Assembly (NCBI GenBank): GCA_036510655.1
Contig: DATCDQ010000111.1
Coordinates: forward strand, 1 to 43,151
Direction of reading: 5' to 3'
From: Rathayibacter_A sp036510655
GTDB taxonomy: Bacteria > Actinomycetota > Actinomycetes > Actinomycetales > Microbacteriaceae
Length of the DNA stretch: 43,151 nucleotides
The position numbers and the translations under genes were made by a program. This document shows, one piece after another, positions 1-7,715 of this stretch (positions are counted from its first letter, which is position 1; every line of letters starts with the position of its first letter). The notes under the pieces were generated by a model that saw only the letters and a program-made list of their open reading frames with translations, ran no database searches and was not told where the DNA came from.

Positions 1-76
1 CCGAGAAGCGCCGAGGCGGGCCGAGAACCGTCCGGGCCGGGCCGATGGAGGTGGCTGAAGTGCCCAGTAAGTGCCG

Positions 77-122
77 AGAAGCCATCTCGAACTCCTTGAA
101 TAAGGACTTCGAAATGGCTTCT
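77..122. repeat. Long inverted repeat (hairpin) next to tRNA-Ala
   Basis: AGAAGCCAT at 77-85 is the exact reverse complement of 114-122. Two further paired blocks (TCGAA/TTCGA and TCCTT/AAGGA) lie inside it, around a GAAT loop. On the minus strand it sits 15 nt past the tRNA-Ala 3' end, so it could act as a transcript end or processing barrier, but no U tract follows. The remaining bases 1-76 show no recognisable gene; the word CCGAGAAGC occurs at both 2-10 (approximately) and 74-82. Confidence 0.6.
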
Positions 123-137
123 GATCAGGACTTTGGG

Positions 138-210
138 TGGATCTGAGGGGACTCGAACCCCTGACCCCCTGCATGCCATGCAGGTGCGCTACCAGCTGCG
201 CCACAGACCC
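138..210 (-). tRNA. tRNA-Ala (anticodon GGC)
   Basis: The minus strand folds as a full cloverleaf of 73 nt. The acceptor stem GGGTCTG pairs with CAGATCC (one G-U). The anticodon stem CCTGC/GCAGG encloses the loop ATGGCAT, giving anticodon GGC (reads GCC). The T arm carries GTTCGAGTC. The discriminator is A73, and the next bases are CCC, so the 3' CCA is not encoded. It follows rsfS by 84 nt on the same strand. Open frames drawn across it on the plus strand are artefacts. Confidence 0.96.
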
Positions 211-294
211 ATTCGGTGCTTCCCAGCCAGCGAAAGCAACCCGTTCAGATTACTACATCTTGACGGTGCCCGAGTACAGGCGGGAGGAGCCGAG

Positions 295-675
295 TCACGA
301 ACCGGCACCCTGTTTGACCGGCAATTCGATCGGTACGACCGGGCAGTCCTTCCAGAGGCGCTCGAGTGAATAGTAGGTGCGGTCTTCTTGATGGAAGACG
401 TGCACGATCAGATCGCCGAAGTCGAGCAAGATCCAATGAGCCTCGCCACGACCCTCTCGGCGCAACGCCTTAACGCCGATTTCGCCCAGTGCGTCCTCGA
501 TCTCATCCGCGATCGCCAGCACCTGGCGTTCATTGCGTCCGGACACGAGCAGGAAAATGTCGGCCAGCGGCAGCGGACCTGAAACATCCAGTGCAACGAG
601 GTCTTCACCCGCCTTCGAGTCGGCGGCAGCAGCCGCACGCTGAACAAGTTCGCGGGCGTACGAAGACGCGGTCAT
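295..675 (-). CDS. rsfS: Ribosomal silencing factor RsfS (Iojap family)
   Basis: This 126-residue protein matches RsfS/Iojap, which binds ribosomal protein L14 on the 50S subunit and blocks subunit joining when cells are starved. The family core is visible: LVALDVSGPLPLADIFLLVS at about 24-43, the RNERQVLAIADEIEDAL helix, and the WILLDFGDLIVHVF strand near 82-95. The start at 675 is chosen because AGGAGC lies 7 nt upstream and the protein then begins MTASSYARELV, as expected; the frame also extends upstream without homology. It is the last protein gene of the nadD cluster, a conserved bacterial arrangement, and lies 40 nt after the Pro-rich membrane protein gene. Confidence 0.95.
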   Translation of the reverse strand: MTASSYARELVQRAAAAADSKAGEDLVALDVSGPLPLADIFLLVSGRNERQVLAIADEIEDALGEIGVKALRREGRGEAHWILLDFGDLIVHVFHQEDRTYYSLERLWKDCPVVPIELPVKQGAGS

Positions 676-715
676 AAAGCTCCTATCTGAAGCGGGATTG
701 TGCGCGAGAAGACGA

Positions 716-2038
716 TCAGAATGCCTTGAACACGTAGCCGGCCACGAGCAGGCCGATGACGCCGAGCGCGAGCACGGCAGCGGTGATCGCCAAGATCGTC
801 GGAAGCTTGTTGCCGCGACCGCGTGGCGGCGTGATGACATCGCGCGTCGACGTGTGCGAACTCACGGCGCGACTGGCACGAATCGGTGCCACCGATGACG
901 GCGTGTGCTCGCCCGCCTCCGGTTGTTCGAACAGCCTGTCGATCGCGGAGGTGTCCATTCGATCGGAGTGCTGACCGGTCGCAGCCAGGCTGCGGGGAAG
1001 ATCGATCGAGCCGGTGACCAGGATTTCTCCTGTGCTCGTCAGTGGCCCCAGCGCGTCGGCCGCCGACGGAACCGTCGGAATGATCAACGCATTCGAAGTG
1101 GTCGTGCTGCCCGTTGTCACGGTGCTACGCGCGTAGCCCGGTGCCGCGGCCTCGCCGGACCCGGATTCCGAGCCGGACGTCGCCAGCATCCATGGATCGC
1201 TCGCCGGTGCATACGGTCGCGGGGCTGTCGCCGCGTGATGCGTCGTGGTCACGGTCAGCTCCGGCGCAGGAGCCACCGTCGAAGCCGCGGCCGACACGTA
1301 ATCGGAGACGGGTGCCGGTATCGGCGGTGCGGCAACGGGCTGCTGAACCGCGGGCTGCGGGAAAAGGGACTGCTGCTCCACGCGAGGTGTTGTCGGCACC
1401 GGGAGCGCGGCGATCGGGATCACGGCGGCTTGCGCTGGCGCAGGTGGCCCAACGACGATCGGAGCGGGAGTGAACTCTGCAACGACCGGTTGCGCCAACG
1501 GTGCGGCTGGCGCTTGTGGTGTAACTGGCGCTACTGGTGCAGCGGCTTGCTGATTGGCCTCCTGTGCCTGCAGCATGGCACGCAACTCACGCCGGGTGAG
1601 TGTGTGTCCGGGGGTGGACGTCTGTACGCTCGGCGGGTTCACGAGGGCGTCGGCCACAGGGTCTGCCGGCCGGGCAGTCGGGACCGGAGCCACGATCGCG
1701 AGGGGCGACGTGACAGGTTCGGGCCGACCAGGAGGAGGAGGCGCCGCCTGGTACAGCTCCGTGGGGGCCGGGTTCGCGGACACCAGCGTGTCGAAGGCGA
1801 GCCCGTCATAGCGCGGCGGCACTGGTCGCACCGCGGATGGCGCGGAGACGGAATCGGTCCGGGTGCTGGCCGTTGAACCGTACGGCGTACTGACATCGGG
1901 GATTTGGCCGGCGGCAGTCGGCGCGATGGTCGCCGCGCGACGTGAACGACCGGCGAGTTCGGCTTGCTCAGCGACGGCGCGCTCGCGCTCACGAACTTGC
2001 CGCCGCGACTGTGGCGGCGGGTCTTGCCACAAAGTCAT
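716..2038 (-). CDS. Pro/Ala-rich single-pass membrane protein between nadD and rsfS
   Basis: I cannot assign a function to this 440-residue protein. A short basic N-terminus (SRRQVRERERA near 11-21) is followed by about 350 residues rich in Pro, Ala, Val and Thr that look disordered. Two less repetitive blocks stand out: LTRRELRAMLQAQEA in the first half and TSTGEILVTGSIDLPRSL nearer the end. A single hydrophobic helix (about 412-436) closes the protein, so it is probably anchored with the long arm in the cytoplasm. The ATG at 2038 overlaps the nadD stop (ATGA), which implies translational coupling. Long open frames on the opposite strand are composition shadows. Its steady place beside nadD and rsfS suggests a house role rather than accessory DNA; that is inference. 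Confidence 0.85.
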   Translation of the reverse strand: MTLWQDPPPQSRRQVRERERAVAEQAELAGRSRRAATIAPTAAGQIPDVSTPYGSTASTRTDSVSAPSAVRPVPPRYDGLAFDTLVSANPAPTELYQAAPPPPGRPEPVTSPLAIVAPVPTARPADPVADALVNPPSVQTSTPGHTLTRRELRAMLQAQEANQQAAAPVAPVTPQAPAAPLAQPVVAEFTPAPIVVGPPAPAQAAVIPIAALPVPTTPRVEQQSLFPQPAVQQPVAAPPIPAPVSDYVSAAASTVAPAPELTVTTTHHAATAPRPYAPASDPWMLATSGSESGSGEAAAPGYARSTVTTGSTTTSNALIIPTVPSAADALGPLTSTGEILVTGSIDLPRSLAATGQHSDRMDTSAIDRLFEQPEAGEHTPSSVAPIRASRAVSSHTSTRDVITPPRGRGNKLPTILAITAAVLALGVIGLLVAGYVFKAF

Positions 2039-2637
2039 GCCACGCTCCGATACAGATGATGTTTGGAGATGTACTGCACTACACCGTCCGGCACCAGGTA
2101 CCAAACGGGGTATCCCCTCTTCACCCGGCTCCTGCAATCTGTCGAAGAAATCGCCAGGGCCGGAACCTCCAACAAGCTTACGTCCTGGTGTGGTAATCCA
2201 GAAATACTCAAGTCATGTCCCGGACGACTCACAGCAACGAAGTGGGCCAGCGCCCACAACTCGCCGACGTCGCGCCAACTGAGGATCTGCGCGAGCGCGT
2301 CTGCCCCCGTGATGAAGAACAATTCCGCATCGGGCCGGTCCGCTCGGATGTCGCGCAGCGTGTCGATCGTGAAGGTCGGGCCCTTGCGGTCGATGTCGAC
2401 CCGGCTCACCGTGAATCGCGGGTTTGAGGCCGTCGCGATGACGGTCATCAGGTAACGATGCTCGCTCCAGCTGACCGCGCCCTTCTGCCAGGGCTGCCCC
2501 GTCGGAACGAAGATCACCTCGTCGAGCTCGAAGGACTGCGCCACTTCGCTGGCCGCCACGAGGTGGCCGTGATGGATCGGGTCGAACGTACCGCCCATGA
2601 TTCCGACCCGCGGGCGAGACCGCTCCGGCGAACTCAT
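2035..2637 (-). CDS. nadD: Nicotinate-nucleotide adenylyltransferase NadD
   Basis: NadD transfers AMP from ATP to nicotinate mononucleotide to make deamido-NAD in NAD biosynthesis. The 200-residue product has the nucleotidyltransferase signature GGTFDPIHHGHL at about 14-25 (HxGH type), the FFITGADALAQILSW block, and the C-terminal ISSTDCRSRV motif close to the family ISSTxxR. The start at 2637 leaves only about nine residues before the first strand, which fits the family; a longer frame runs back to 2724 but adds unrelated sequence and would enter the upstream gene. No strong ribosome-binding site is visible, so translation may follow from the membrane-protein gene ending 13 nt upstream. The stop overlaps the next start by ATGA. 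Confidence 0.95.
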   Translation of the reverse strand: MSSPERSRPRVGIMGGTFDPIHHGHLVAASEVAQSFELDEVIFVPTGQPWQKGAVSWSEHRYLMTVIATASNPRFTVSRVDIDRKGPTFTIDTLRDIRADRPDAELFFITGADALAQILSWRDVGELWALAHFVAVSRPGHDLSISGLPHQDVSLLEVPALAISSTDCRSRVKRGYPVWYLVPDGVVQYISKHHLYRSVA

Positions 2638-2650
2638 AGACGCGGAAGGC

Positions 2651-2887
2651 TCACTCGTGTGTTGGCCCAGGGTGACCGGCTCCGTGGTGGGTGGCGCCTG
2701 GCGCACCTGCGTGTGCCGCAGCATCCGGCGCAGCCTTGTGCGGGTGCCGGTTGGCCACGTCGCGGTAGGCGAAGAGCACGAACCCGAGCGCAGCGAAGAC
2801 GCACAGCGCGATCACGCCGAAAACCCAGGGCTCCATGATGAGCGGAGCGGTCGCACCCTCTGCGAGCACTGCGGCTGCGAATGACAT
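2651..2887 (-). CDS. Small single-pass membrane protein upstream of nadD
   Basis: This 78-residue protein has a short N-terminus, one strong transmembrane helix (about 18-40, PWVFGVIALCVFAALGFVLF), a YRDVANRHPHK junction and a Gly/Ala/His-rich tail (HHGAGHPGPTHE). The start at 2887 has AAAGGA 8 nt upstream. I do not recognise a named family. A TAGACT box at 2943-2948, overlapping the proA stop, could give it and nadD their own promoter. The 50-nt leader contains a CGGCCC/GGGCCG hairpin. The C-terminal histidines might bind metal, but nothing else supports that. Confidence 0.8.
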   Translation of the reverse strand: MSFAAAVLAEGATAPLIMEPWVFGVIALCVFAALGFVLFAYRDVANRHPHKAAPDAAAHAGAPGATHHGAGHPGPTHE

Positions 2888-2942
2888 TCGGCGAATCCTT
2901 TCGTTGCAATCGGCCCGTTCGGCGGGGCCGGTACACACAGCC

Positions 2943-2948
2943 AGTCTA
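2943..2948 (-). promoter_or_regulatory. Candidate -10 box for the small membrane protein-nadD-rsfS run
   Basis: TAGACT on the minus strand, directly at the proA stop codon and about 55 nt before the start at 2887. The same hexamer precedes ileS, tRNA-Pro and rpiB in this window. No clear -35 box is visible. Confidence 0.4.
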
Positions 2949-4241
2949 GCCGCGCACTTGGCCGGAACCGCGCACGATCCACTTCGTGCTGGTCAATTCG
3001 GGGAGGCCCATCGGCCCGCGGGCGTGCAATTTCTGGGTAGAAATACCGACCTCCGCTCCGAACCCGAACTCACCGCCGTCCGTGAAACGCGTCGAGGCGT
3101 TCACCATGACGACGGCCGAATCGACTTCGGCGAGAAAACGATCGGCATTGCTCAGGTCGTTCGTCACGATCGACTCGGTGTGCTGCGTCGAGTAACGGCG
3201 GATGTGTGTGATCGCGTCATCCAGCGAGTCGACTACGGCGACGGCGATGTCCAGGCTCATGTACTCGGTTGCCCAGTCCTCGTCCGTTGCAGGCACGCTG
3301 TCGGGGAAGATCGCCCGAGCACGATCGTCGGCGTGGATCGTTACGCCGTCTGCGTGGAGCGCCGCGAGTACGGGCGGCAGCAGTCGCTGAGCGGATGCCG
3401 CGTGCACAAGCACCGTCTCAACCGCATTGCAGACGCTCGGCCGCTGCACCTTGGCGTTGCGTACGATGTCGACCGCCCAGTCCTCGCGGGCACTCTCGTC
3501 GAGCACGATGTGGACGACCCCTGCTCCGGTCTCGATCACGGGGACCGTTGACTCTGCAACGACGGTTGCGATCAGTTCAGCGCTCCCCCTGGGGATCAGA
3601 ACGTCGATGAAGCCGCGTGCACGCATCAGCTGCGCTGCGCCGTCGCGGCCGAAGCGATCGATGGTCTGCACCGCGTCTGCCGGGAGCCCCGCGCTCTCCA
3701 GCGCCCGCTGGATGACGCTGACCAAGACGTCATTTGTGTTCAGTGCGGCACTGCCTCCGCGCAATACGACCGCGTTTCCGCTCTTGATCGCAAGGGCCGC
3801 GATGTCGATCGTCACATTCGGCCTGGCCTCATAAATGGTGCCGACCACACCGAACGGAACGCGCACCTGCTGGATCGCCACGCCGTTCGGCAACGTGCTC
3901 CCGCGAACGGAGGTACCGACCGGGTCGGCAAGGCCGATGACCGCGCCGACGGCATCCGCCAGGCCCTCGAGCCGCGCGGCGGTCAGGGTGAGCCGATCGA
4001 GCAGGCCCGTGGACAGCGCCATCTCGCGACCGTTGGCCAGATCCAGTTCGTTGGCTGCTGTGATCGCCTCACTGTCATTGCGCAGGCCGGCCGCGATGGC
4101 TTCGAGTGCGCGGTTCTTCTCGTCGGTGGTCGCGATCGCGAGCGCGCGCGAGGCGGTCTTCGCTGCCGCGACCGTCTCCTCGAAGGTACGGGTCGCGTCT
4201 GGTGATTTCACAACGGCGTTAGCCAAGACAGAAGCGGACAT
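2946..4241 (-). CDS. proA: Gamma-glutamyl phosphate reductase ProA
   Basis: ProA reduces gamma-glutamyl phosphate with NADPH to glutamate semialdehyde, the second step of proline synthesis. The 431-residue length is normal. Visible family blocks are PFGVVGTIYEARPNVTIDIA at about 129-148, SGNAVVLRGGSAA near 154-166, and the catalytic cysteine in KVQRPSVCNAVET (Cys271). The C-terminus GEFGFGAEVGISTQKLHARG is typical. It lies 37 nt downstream of proB on the same strand, so the two successive enzymes are probably co-transcribed. Confidence 0.98.
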   Translation of the reverse strand: MSASVLANAVVKSPDATRTFEETVAAAKTASRALAIATTDEKNRALEAIAAGLRNDSEAITAANELDLANGREMALSTGLLDRLTLTAARLEGLADAVGAVIGLADPVGTSVRGSTLPNGVAIQQVRVPFGVVGTIYEARPNVTIDIAALAIKSGNAVVLRGGSAALNTNDVLVSVIQRALESAGLPADAVQTIDRFGRDGAAQLMRARGFIDVLIPRGSAELIATVVAESTVPVIETGAGVVHIVLDESAREDWAVDIVRNAKVQRPSVCNAVETVLVHAASAQRLLPPVLAALHADGVTIHADDRARAIFPDSVPATDEDWATEYMSLDIAVAVVDSLDDAITHIRRYSTQHTESIVTNDLSNADRFLAEVDSAVVMVNASTRFTDGGEFGFGAEVGISTQKLHARGPMGLPELTSTKWIVRGSGQVRG

Positions 4242-4278
4242 GTCTCAAGCTTATCCGGCGGCGTCCGGGCCGATCGCG

Positions 4279-5070
4279 TCAGTCATGCGGCAGCGAGGGC
4301 TCGAACCAGGTCCCGACGAAGTCGCCGTGCAATGCCTGTGCGACCAGTGCAGTCGAGGTCAGCAGCACCGCTGTGCCGGCTTCCGCCGCCTGGCGCGCGG
4401 CGGACACCTTGGTCAGGGCGCCGCCGGTGCCGACGCCGGCCGGTCCGGTTGAACCGATCTCGACATTTTCCAACGGGTCGTCTGCCGGCACGCGGAAGAT
4501 CGGCTTCGCTCCCGGTTCATGCGGCGGGCGCGTGTAGAGTGCGTCGACGTCTGAGAGCAGAACGAGCAGGTCGGCGTGCACGAGTGTTGCGACAAGTGCA
4601 GCCAGGCGGTCGTTGTCGCCGAACCGGATCTCGTGCGTGGCAACCGTGTCGTTTTCATTGACGATCGGCAGGATGTGCAGGTCGAGCAGTCGCTCCATCG
4701 CACGTTGCGCATTGCTGCGATGCGACGGATTCTCAAGGTCTCCGGCGGTCAGCAGCACCTGGCCTGCCACGATGCCGTAACGGTCAAGCGTGTCCTGATA
4801 GCGATAGATCAACACGTTCTGGCCCACTGCAGCTGCCGCCTGTTGGGTCGCCAGGTCGTCGGGACGCCCGTTCAACGACAGGAAGCGAACGCCGATCGCG
4901 ATCGCGCCAGAGGACACCAGGATCACCTCGACACCGCGGCCGTGCGCTTCAGCAAGTGCATCGACGAGTGCGACGATCTGCCCGGCATTCTCACCGCTGA
5001 TCGAAGAAGATCCGACCTTGACGACGACGCGTTTGGCCGACGGGATCAAGTTGCGCTCGGCGATCATCAT
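4279..5070 (-). CDS. proB: Glutamate 5-kinase ProB, short form without PUA domain
   Basis: ProB phosphorylates glutamate in the first, proline-inhibited step of proline synthesis. The 263-residue protein is an amino-acid kinase fold: VVVKVGSSSIS at the N-terminus, VSSGAIAIG near 52-60, the PIVNENDTVA loop, and the LLSDVDALYT and GTGGALTKVSAA blocks. It ends after the kinase domain, so the C-terminal PUA domain of the about 370-residue enzymes is absent; short forms are known in other bacteria. Two ATG codons stand in tandem (5070 and 5067). The first overlaps the obg stop (ATGA) and is preferred. The longer frame upstream is the obg tail read in another frame. Confidence 0.97.
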   Translation of the reverse strand: MMIAERNLIPSAKRVVVKVGSSSISGENAGQIVALVDALAEAHGRGVEVILVSSGAIAIGVRFLSLNGRPDDLATQQAAAAVGQNVLIYRYQDTLDRYGIVAGQVLLTAGDLENPSHRSNAQRAMERLLDLHILPIVNENDTVATHEIRFGDNDRLAALVATLVHADLLVLLSDVDALYTRPPHEPGAKPIFRVPADDPLENVEIGSTGPAGVGTGGALTKVSAARQAAEAGTAVLLTSTALVAQALHGDFVGTWFEPSLPHD

Positions 5071-6647
5071 TCGTCGACGGACTCCTCGGCGACAGACTCC
5101 TCGGCGACAGACTCTTCTGCGACAGTCTCTTCGGCGACAGGCACCTCGTCGTCGTGCCACAGCCCGGCCTGACGCTCGCGCTCCAACTCCGCGCGTGCTG
5201 CGGCCTTCGCATCCATCCGTTCGAAGTAATCTTCACGACGCTGATTGCGCGTCGCGCGCGGGTTCGGATCGATGCGGGTGTCGGTACCGCGCGGTGCGGT
5301 CATCAACTCGGCGGTCGAGGTCAGCGTGGGCTCCCAGTCGAAGATCACACCGCGGCCGGGGCCGATCACGACGGTGGAACCGGCAGCGGCGCCGGCCTTG
5401 AAGAGCTGGTCTTCGATGCCGATCTTCGCGAGTCGGTCTGCAAGGAAGCCGATCGCCTCGTCATTGGTGAAGTCGGTCTGCGCAACCCAGCGCTCCGGTT
5501 TCGCCCCGAGGATGCGGTAGACGTTGCCGAACGACCCGCCCTCGACCTTCACCACGAATTTTGCCTCGTCAACGGCCTTCGGTCGGATGACGATGCGCGG
5601 CTTGGCCTCTGCGGCGGCCAACGCCGCTCTGCGTGCGTCGTCGACAAGCGCGGCAAGGGCGTAGGAAAGCGGCTTGAGCCCTTCGTGGCTCACCGTCGAG
5701 ATCTCGAAAACGCGGAAGCCGCGAGCTTCGAGTTCCGGGCGCACGAGAGCGGCGAGATCGCGGCCATCCGGAACATCGATTTTGTTCAGTGCGACCAGCT
5801 GCGGGCGCTGGAGCAGCGGGGTCTGGCCTTCCGGCACCGGATAGGCGCTCAGCTCGGCCAGGATGATCTCCAGGTCGCTCACTGGGTCTCTCCCGGATTC
5901 CAGCGTCGCGCAATCCAGGACGTGCAGCAGCGCGCTGCAGCGTTCGACGTGACGCAGGAACTCGAGGCCGAGCCCCTTGCCCTCGCTTGCGCCCTCGATC
6001 AGCCCGGGGACATCCGCGATCGTGTAGCGAGTATCACCGGCCTGTACGACGCCGAGGTTCGGATGCAGCGTGGTGAACGGGTAGTCGGCGATCTTCGGCT
6101 TCGCGGCGGACAGGGCCGCGACCAGACTCGACTTTCCGGCCGACGGATAGCCGACGAGGGCGACATCCGCGACGGTCTTCAGTTCGAGCAGAACCTCGCC
6201 TTCCCAGCCGGGGGTGCCGAGCAGGGCGAAGCCGGGAGCCTTGCGCTTCGTGCTGGCCAGTGCGGCATTGCCGAGGCCGCCCTGCCCGCCGGGCGCCACG
6301 ACGAAGCGCATGCCGGGTTCGTCCAGATCGATCAGTTCGAGGCCGTCGGCGTCCTTTACGACGGTACCGACGGGAACCGCGAGCTCGAGCTCGGCGCCGG
6401 TGTAGCCGCTGCGGTGGTCGCCCATGCCGAATCCGCCATTGTCTGACGAACGGTGCGGGTTGCGGTGGAAGCCGAGCAGCGTGGTCACCTGCGCATCGGA
6501 GACCAGCACAATGTCGCCGCCGTTGCCGCCGGTCCCGCCGTCCGGCCCCGCGAGCGGCTTGAACTTCTCACGGCGAACGGATACGCAGCCGTTACCGCCG
6601 TTGCCGGCACGCAGGTAGAGCGTGACGTGGTCGACGAACGTGGCCAT
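5067..6647 (-). CDS. obg: Obg/CgtA GTPase
   Basis: Obg is an essential GTPase that associates with the 50S subunit and links ribosome assembly to growth and stringent signals. The 526-residue protein shows the glycine-rich Obg fold (1-160, with AGNGGNGCVSVRREKFKP), a GTPase domain with P-loop GYPSAGKSS at 166-174, DVPGLIEGASEGKG as switch II and NKID as the G4 motif, then an OCT domain (about 350-430). The start at 6647 is fixed by AGGAGG 7 nt upstream. The last 25 residues are a VAEES repeat encoded by four 15-bp units at 5079-5138. It follows the rplU-rpmA terminator and heads the obg-proB-proA run. Confidence 0.98.
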   Translation of the reverse strand: MATFVDHVTLYLRAGNGGNGCVSVRREKFKPLAGPDGGTGGNGGDIVLVSDAQVTTLLGFHRNPHRSSDNGGFGMGDHRSGYTGAELELAVPVGTVVKDADGLELIDLDEPGMRFVVAPGGQGGLGNAALASTKRKAPGFALLGTPGWEGEVLLELKTVADVALVGYPSAGKSSLVAALSAAKPKIADYPFTTLHPNLGVVQAGDTRYTIADVPGLIEGASEGKGLGLEFLRHVERCSALLHVLDCATLESGRDPVSDLEIILAELSAYPVPEGQTPLLQRPQLVALNKIDVPDGRDLAALVRPELEARGFRVFEISTVSHEGLKPLSYALAALVDDARRAALAAAEAKPRIVIRPKAVDEAKFVVKVEGGSFGNVYRILGAKPERWVAQTDFTNDEAIGFLADRLAKIGIEDQLFKAGAAAGSTVVIGPGRGVIFDWEPTLTSTAELMTAPRGTDTRIDPNPRATRNQRREDYFERMDAKAAARAELERERQAGLWHDDEVPVAEETVAEESVAEESVAEESVDE

Positions 6648-6664
6648 GTGCGCTCCTCCTGCTT

Positions 6665-6696
6665 GTGTGTGGTTGTGTTTGTGTGTGGTTGTGCTT
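6665..6696. repeat. Two 16-bp tandem repeats in the obg leader
   Basis: GTGTGTGGTTGTGTTT at 6665-6680 is repeated with one change at 6681-6696. On the obg (minus) strand this is an unstructured CA-rich stretch immediately 5' of the AGGAGG ribosome-binding site. It may act as an open standby region for ribosomes; that role is inference. Confidence 0.7.
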
Positions 6697-6721
6697 GTGC
6701 TGCGTAATAGTGGCCTAAACA

Positions 6722-6751
6722 CGGATGGGCGAGCCGAAGCTCGCCCATCCG
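6722..6751 (-). terminator. Rho-independent-type terminator after rpmA
   Basis: CGGATGGGCGAGC at 6722-6734 pairs perfectly with 6739-6751 around a CGAA loop (13 bp). On the minus strand it lies 27 nt past the rpmA stop and is followed by GTGTTT, a short U run. It separates rplU-rpmA from obg. Confidence 0.8.
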
Positions 6752-6777
6752 AAAGCCACGTGAGGTGTGCCGGTCGG

Positions 6778-7032
6778 CTACGCCTGTGCCACGATATTGA
6801 CGACCTTGCGGCCGCCCTTGTTGCCGAATTCGACCGCTCCCGCTTCGAGGGCGAACAGCGTGTCGTCACCGCCGCGGCCGACGTTCACACCGGGGTGGAA
6901 GTGCGTGCCGCGCTGGCGGACGAGAATCTCGCCCGCGCCGACGACCTGGCCGCCGAACCGCTTGACGCCGAGGCGCTGTGCGTTCGAGTCGCGACCGTTA
7001 CGAGTGGAGCTTGCTCCCTTTTTGTGTGCCAT
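6778..7032 (-). CDS. rpmA: 50S ribosomal protein L27
   Basis: L27 lies near the peptidyl-transferase centre and helps position the tRNA acceptor ends. The 84 residues match the family from end to end: MAHKKGASSTRNGRDSNAQR, then GVKRFGGQ, VGRGGDDTLFAL and the closing GRKVVNIV. The N-terminus is short and starts directly with AHKKG, so no cleaved extension of the Firmicutes kind is present. It is 21 nt downstream of rplU, the usual pair, and is followed by a strong terminator. Confidence 0.99.
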   Translation of the reverse strand: MAHKKGASSTRNGRDSNAQRLGVKRFGGQVVGAGEILVRQRGTHFHPGVNVGRGGDDTLFALEAGAVEFGNKGGRKVVNIVAQA

Positions 7033-7053
7033 GAGTTTCTCTTCCTCGCCTGA

Positions 7054-7362
7054 CTACTTGATACCCGTGACCTTGACACGCGTCAGTTCCTGACGGTGTC
7101 CCTGGCGCTTCTTGTATCCGGTCTTGTTCTTGAACTTCTGGATCACGATCTTCGGACCGCGCAGGTCCTCGAGCACCTCGGCGGTGACGGTGACTTTGGC
7201 GAGCGACGTGGCGTCGCTGGTGACTTTCGCGCCATCAACAAACAGCACAGCGGCCAACTCGACATTGCCGTCCTTGTCGGCCTTGATCCGATCCATCGTC
7301 ACGATGGTGCCGACCTCGACCTTTTCCTGCCGGCCACCGGCGCGCACTACTGCGTAAACCAC
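7054..7362 (-). CDS. rplU: 50S ribosomal protein L21
   Basis: L21 binds 23S rRNA in the large subunit. The 102-residue product begins VYAVVRAGGRQEKVEVG and contains KFKNKTGYKKRQGHRQ near the C-terminus, both family hallmarks. The start is a GTG (7360-7362), chosen because the family begins at exactly this point. The ribosome-binding site is weak. A hairpin (GGAGCC/GGCTCC, 7384-7399) lies just upstream of it, and the leader is about 240 nt long if the promoter at 7613-7641 is used, so post-transcriptional control is possible. Confidence 0.98.
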   Translation of the reverse strand: MVYAVVRAGGRQEKVEVGTIVTMDRIKADKDGNVELAAVLFVDGAKVTSDATSLAKVTVTAEVLEDLRGPKIVIQKFKNKTGYKKRQGHRQELTRVKVTGIK

Positions 7363-7383
7363 TCTAGGTACCTACTTCTCTGG

Positions 7384-7465
7384 GGAGCCCGACGGCTCCG
7401 ATTGCTGCACTATTTTCGGAAAGTCACTGCTTGATTGATACTGCTTGATGACACTGCTGATTGAG
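7384..7465 (-). promoter_or_regulatory. rplU leader hairpin and short tandem repeats
   Basis: The 353-bp gap 7363-7715 has no gene. Within it GGAGCC at 7384-7389 pairs with GGCTCC at 7394-7399, a small hairpin 22 nt before the rplU start. Next to it, three imperfect 13-14-bp copies of CACTGCTTGATTGA run from 7425 to about 7465. Ribosomal-protein leaders often bind their own product; whether this one does cannot be told from the sequence. Confidence 0.4.
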
Positions 7466-7612
7466 TCGCTGCCCGTGATCGGTCATCGCTCGCAATTAGC
7501 CATTGTTTGCAATGAATCACCGGCAGAAGTCGGCCGCCTAATACGGCAGCCGATCGTGCTCAGAAAACCGTGGATGATCGTGCGGACGTCGCCCAACACA
7601 CACCAACAGTCG

Positions 7613-7641
7613 ACTTTACTCGATGCTTCGCCCTCGGTCAA
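7613..7641 (-). promoter_or_regulatory. Candidate sigma-A promoter of rplU-rpmA
   Basis: On the minus strand TTGACC (7636-7641) and TAAAGT (7613-7618) are separated by exactly 17 bp. It is the best vegetative promoter match in the 353-bp gap and points at rplU. Confidence 0.6.
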
Positions 7642-7703
7642 ACGCAGAGACGCCACGCCCGGCCAGATCTCCGCCGTCAGTGCGCGGATGCTCTGCCCGT
7701 TCT

Positions 7704-7709
7704 TAGAAT
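7704..7709 (+). promoter_or_regulatory. Candidate -10 box for a leaderless DUF4031 mRNA
   Basis: TAGAAT ends 6 nt before the ATG at 7716, which places the likely transcription start on the A of the start codon. No ribosome-binding site is present in between. Confidence 0.5.
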
Positions 7710-7715
7710 CTACAC

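Noticed and set aside
133..373. Two short plus-strand frames (78 residues each)
   Set aside because: They run across the tRNA-Ala gene and into the rsfS 3' end; the sequence is tRNA read as protein.
905..1876. 323-residue Arg/Gly-rich frame opposite the Pro-rich membrane protein
   Set aside because: Shadow of a Pro/Ala-rich gene in G/C-rich DNA; no ribosome-binding site and no family features.
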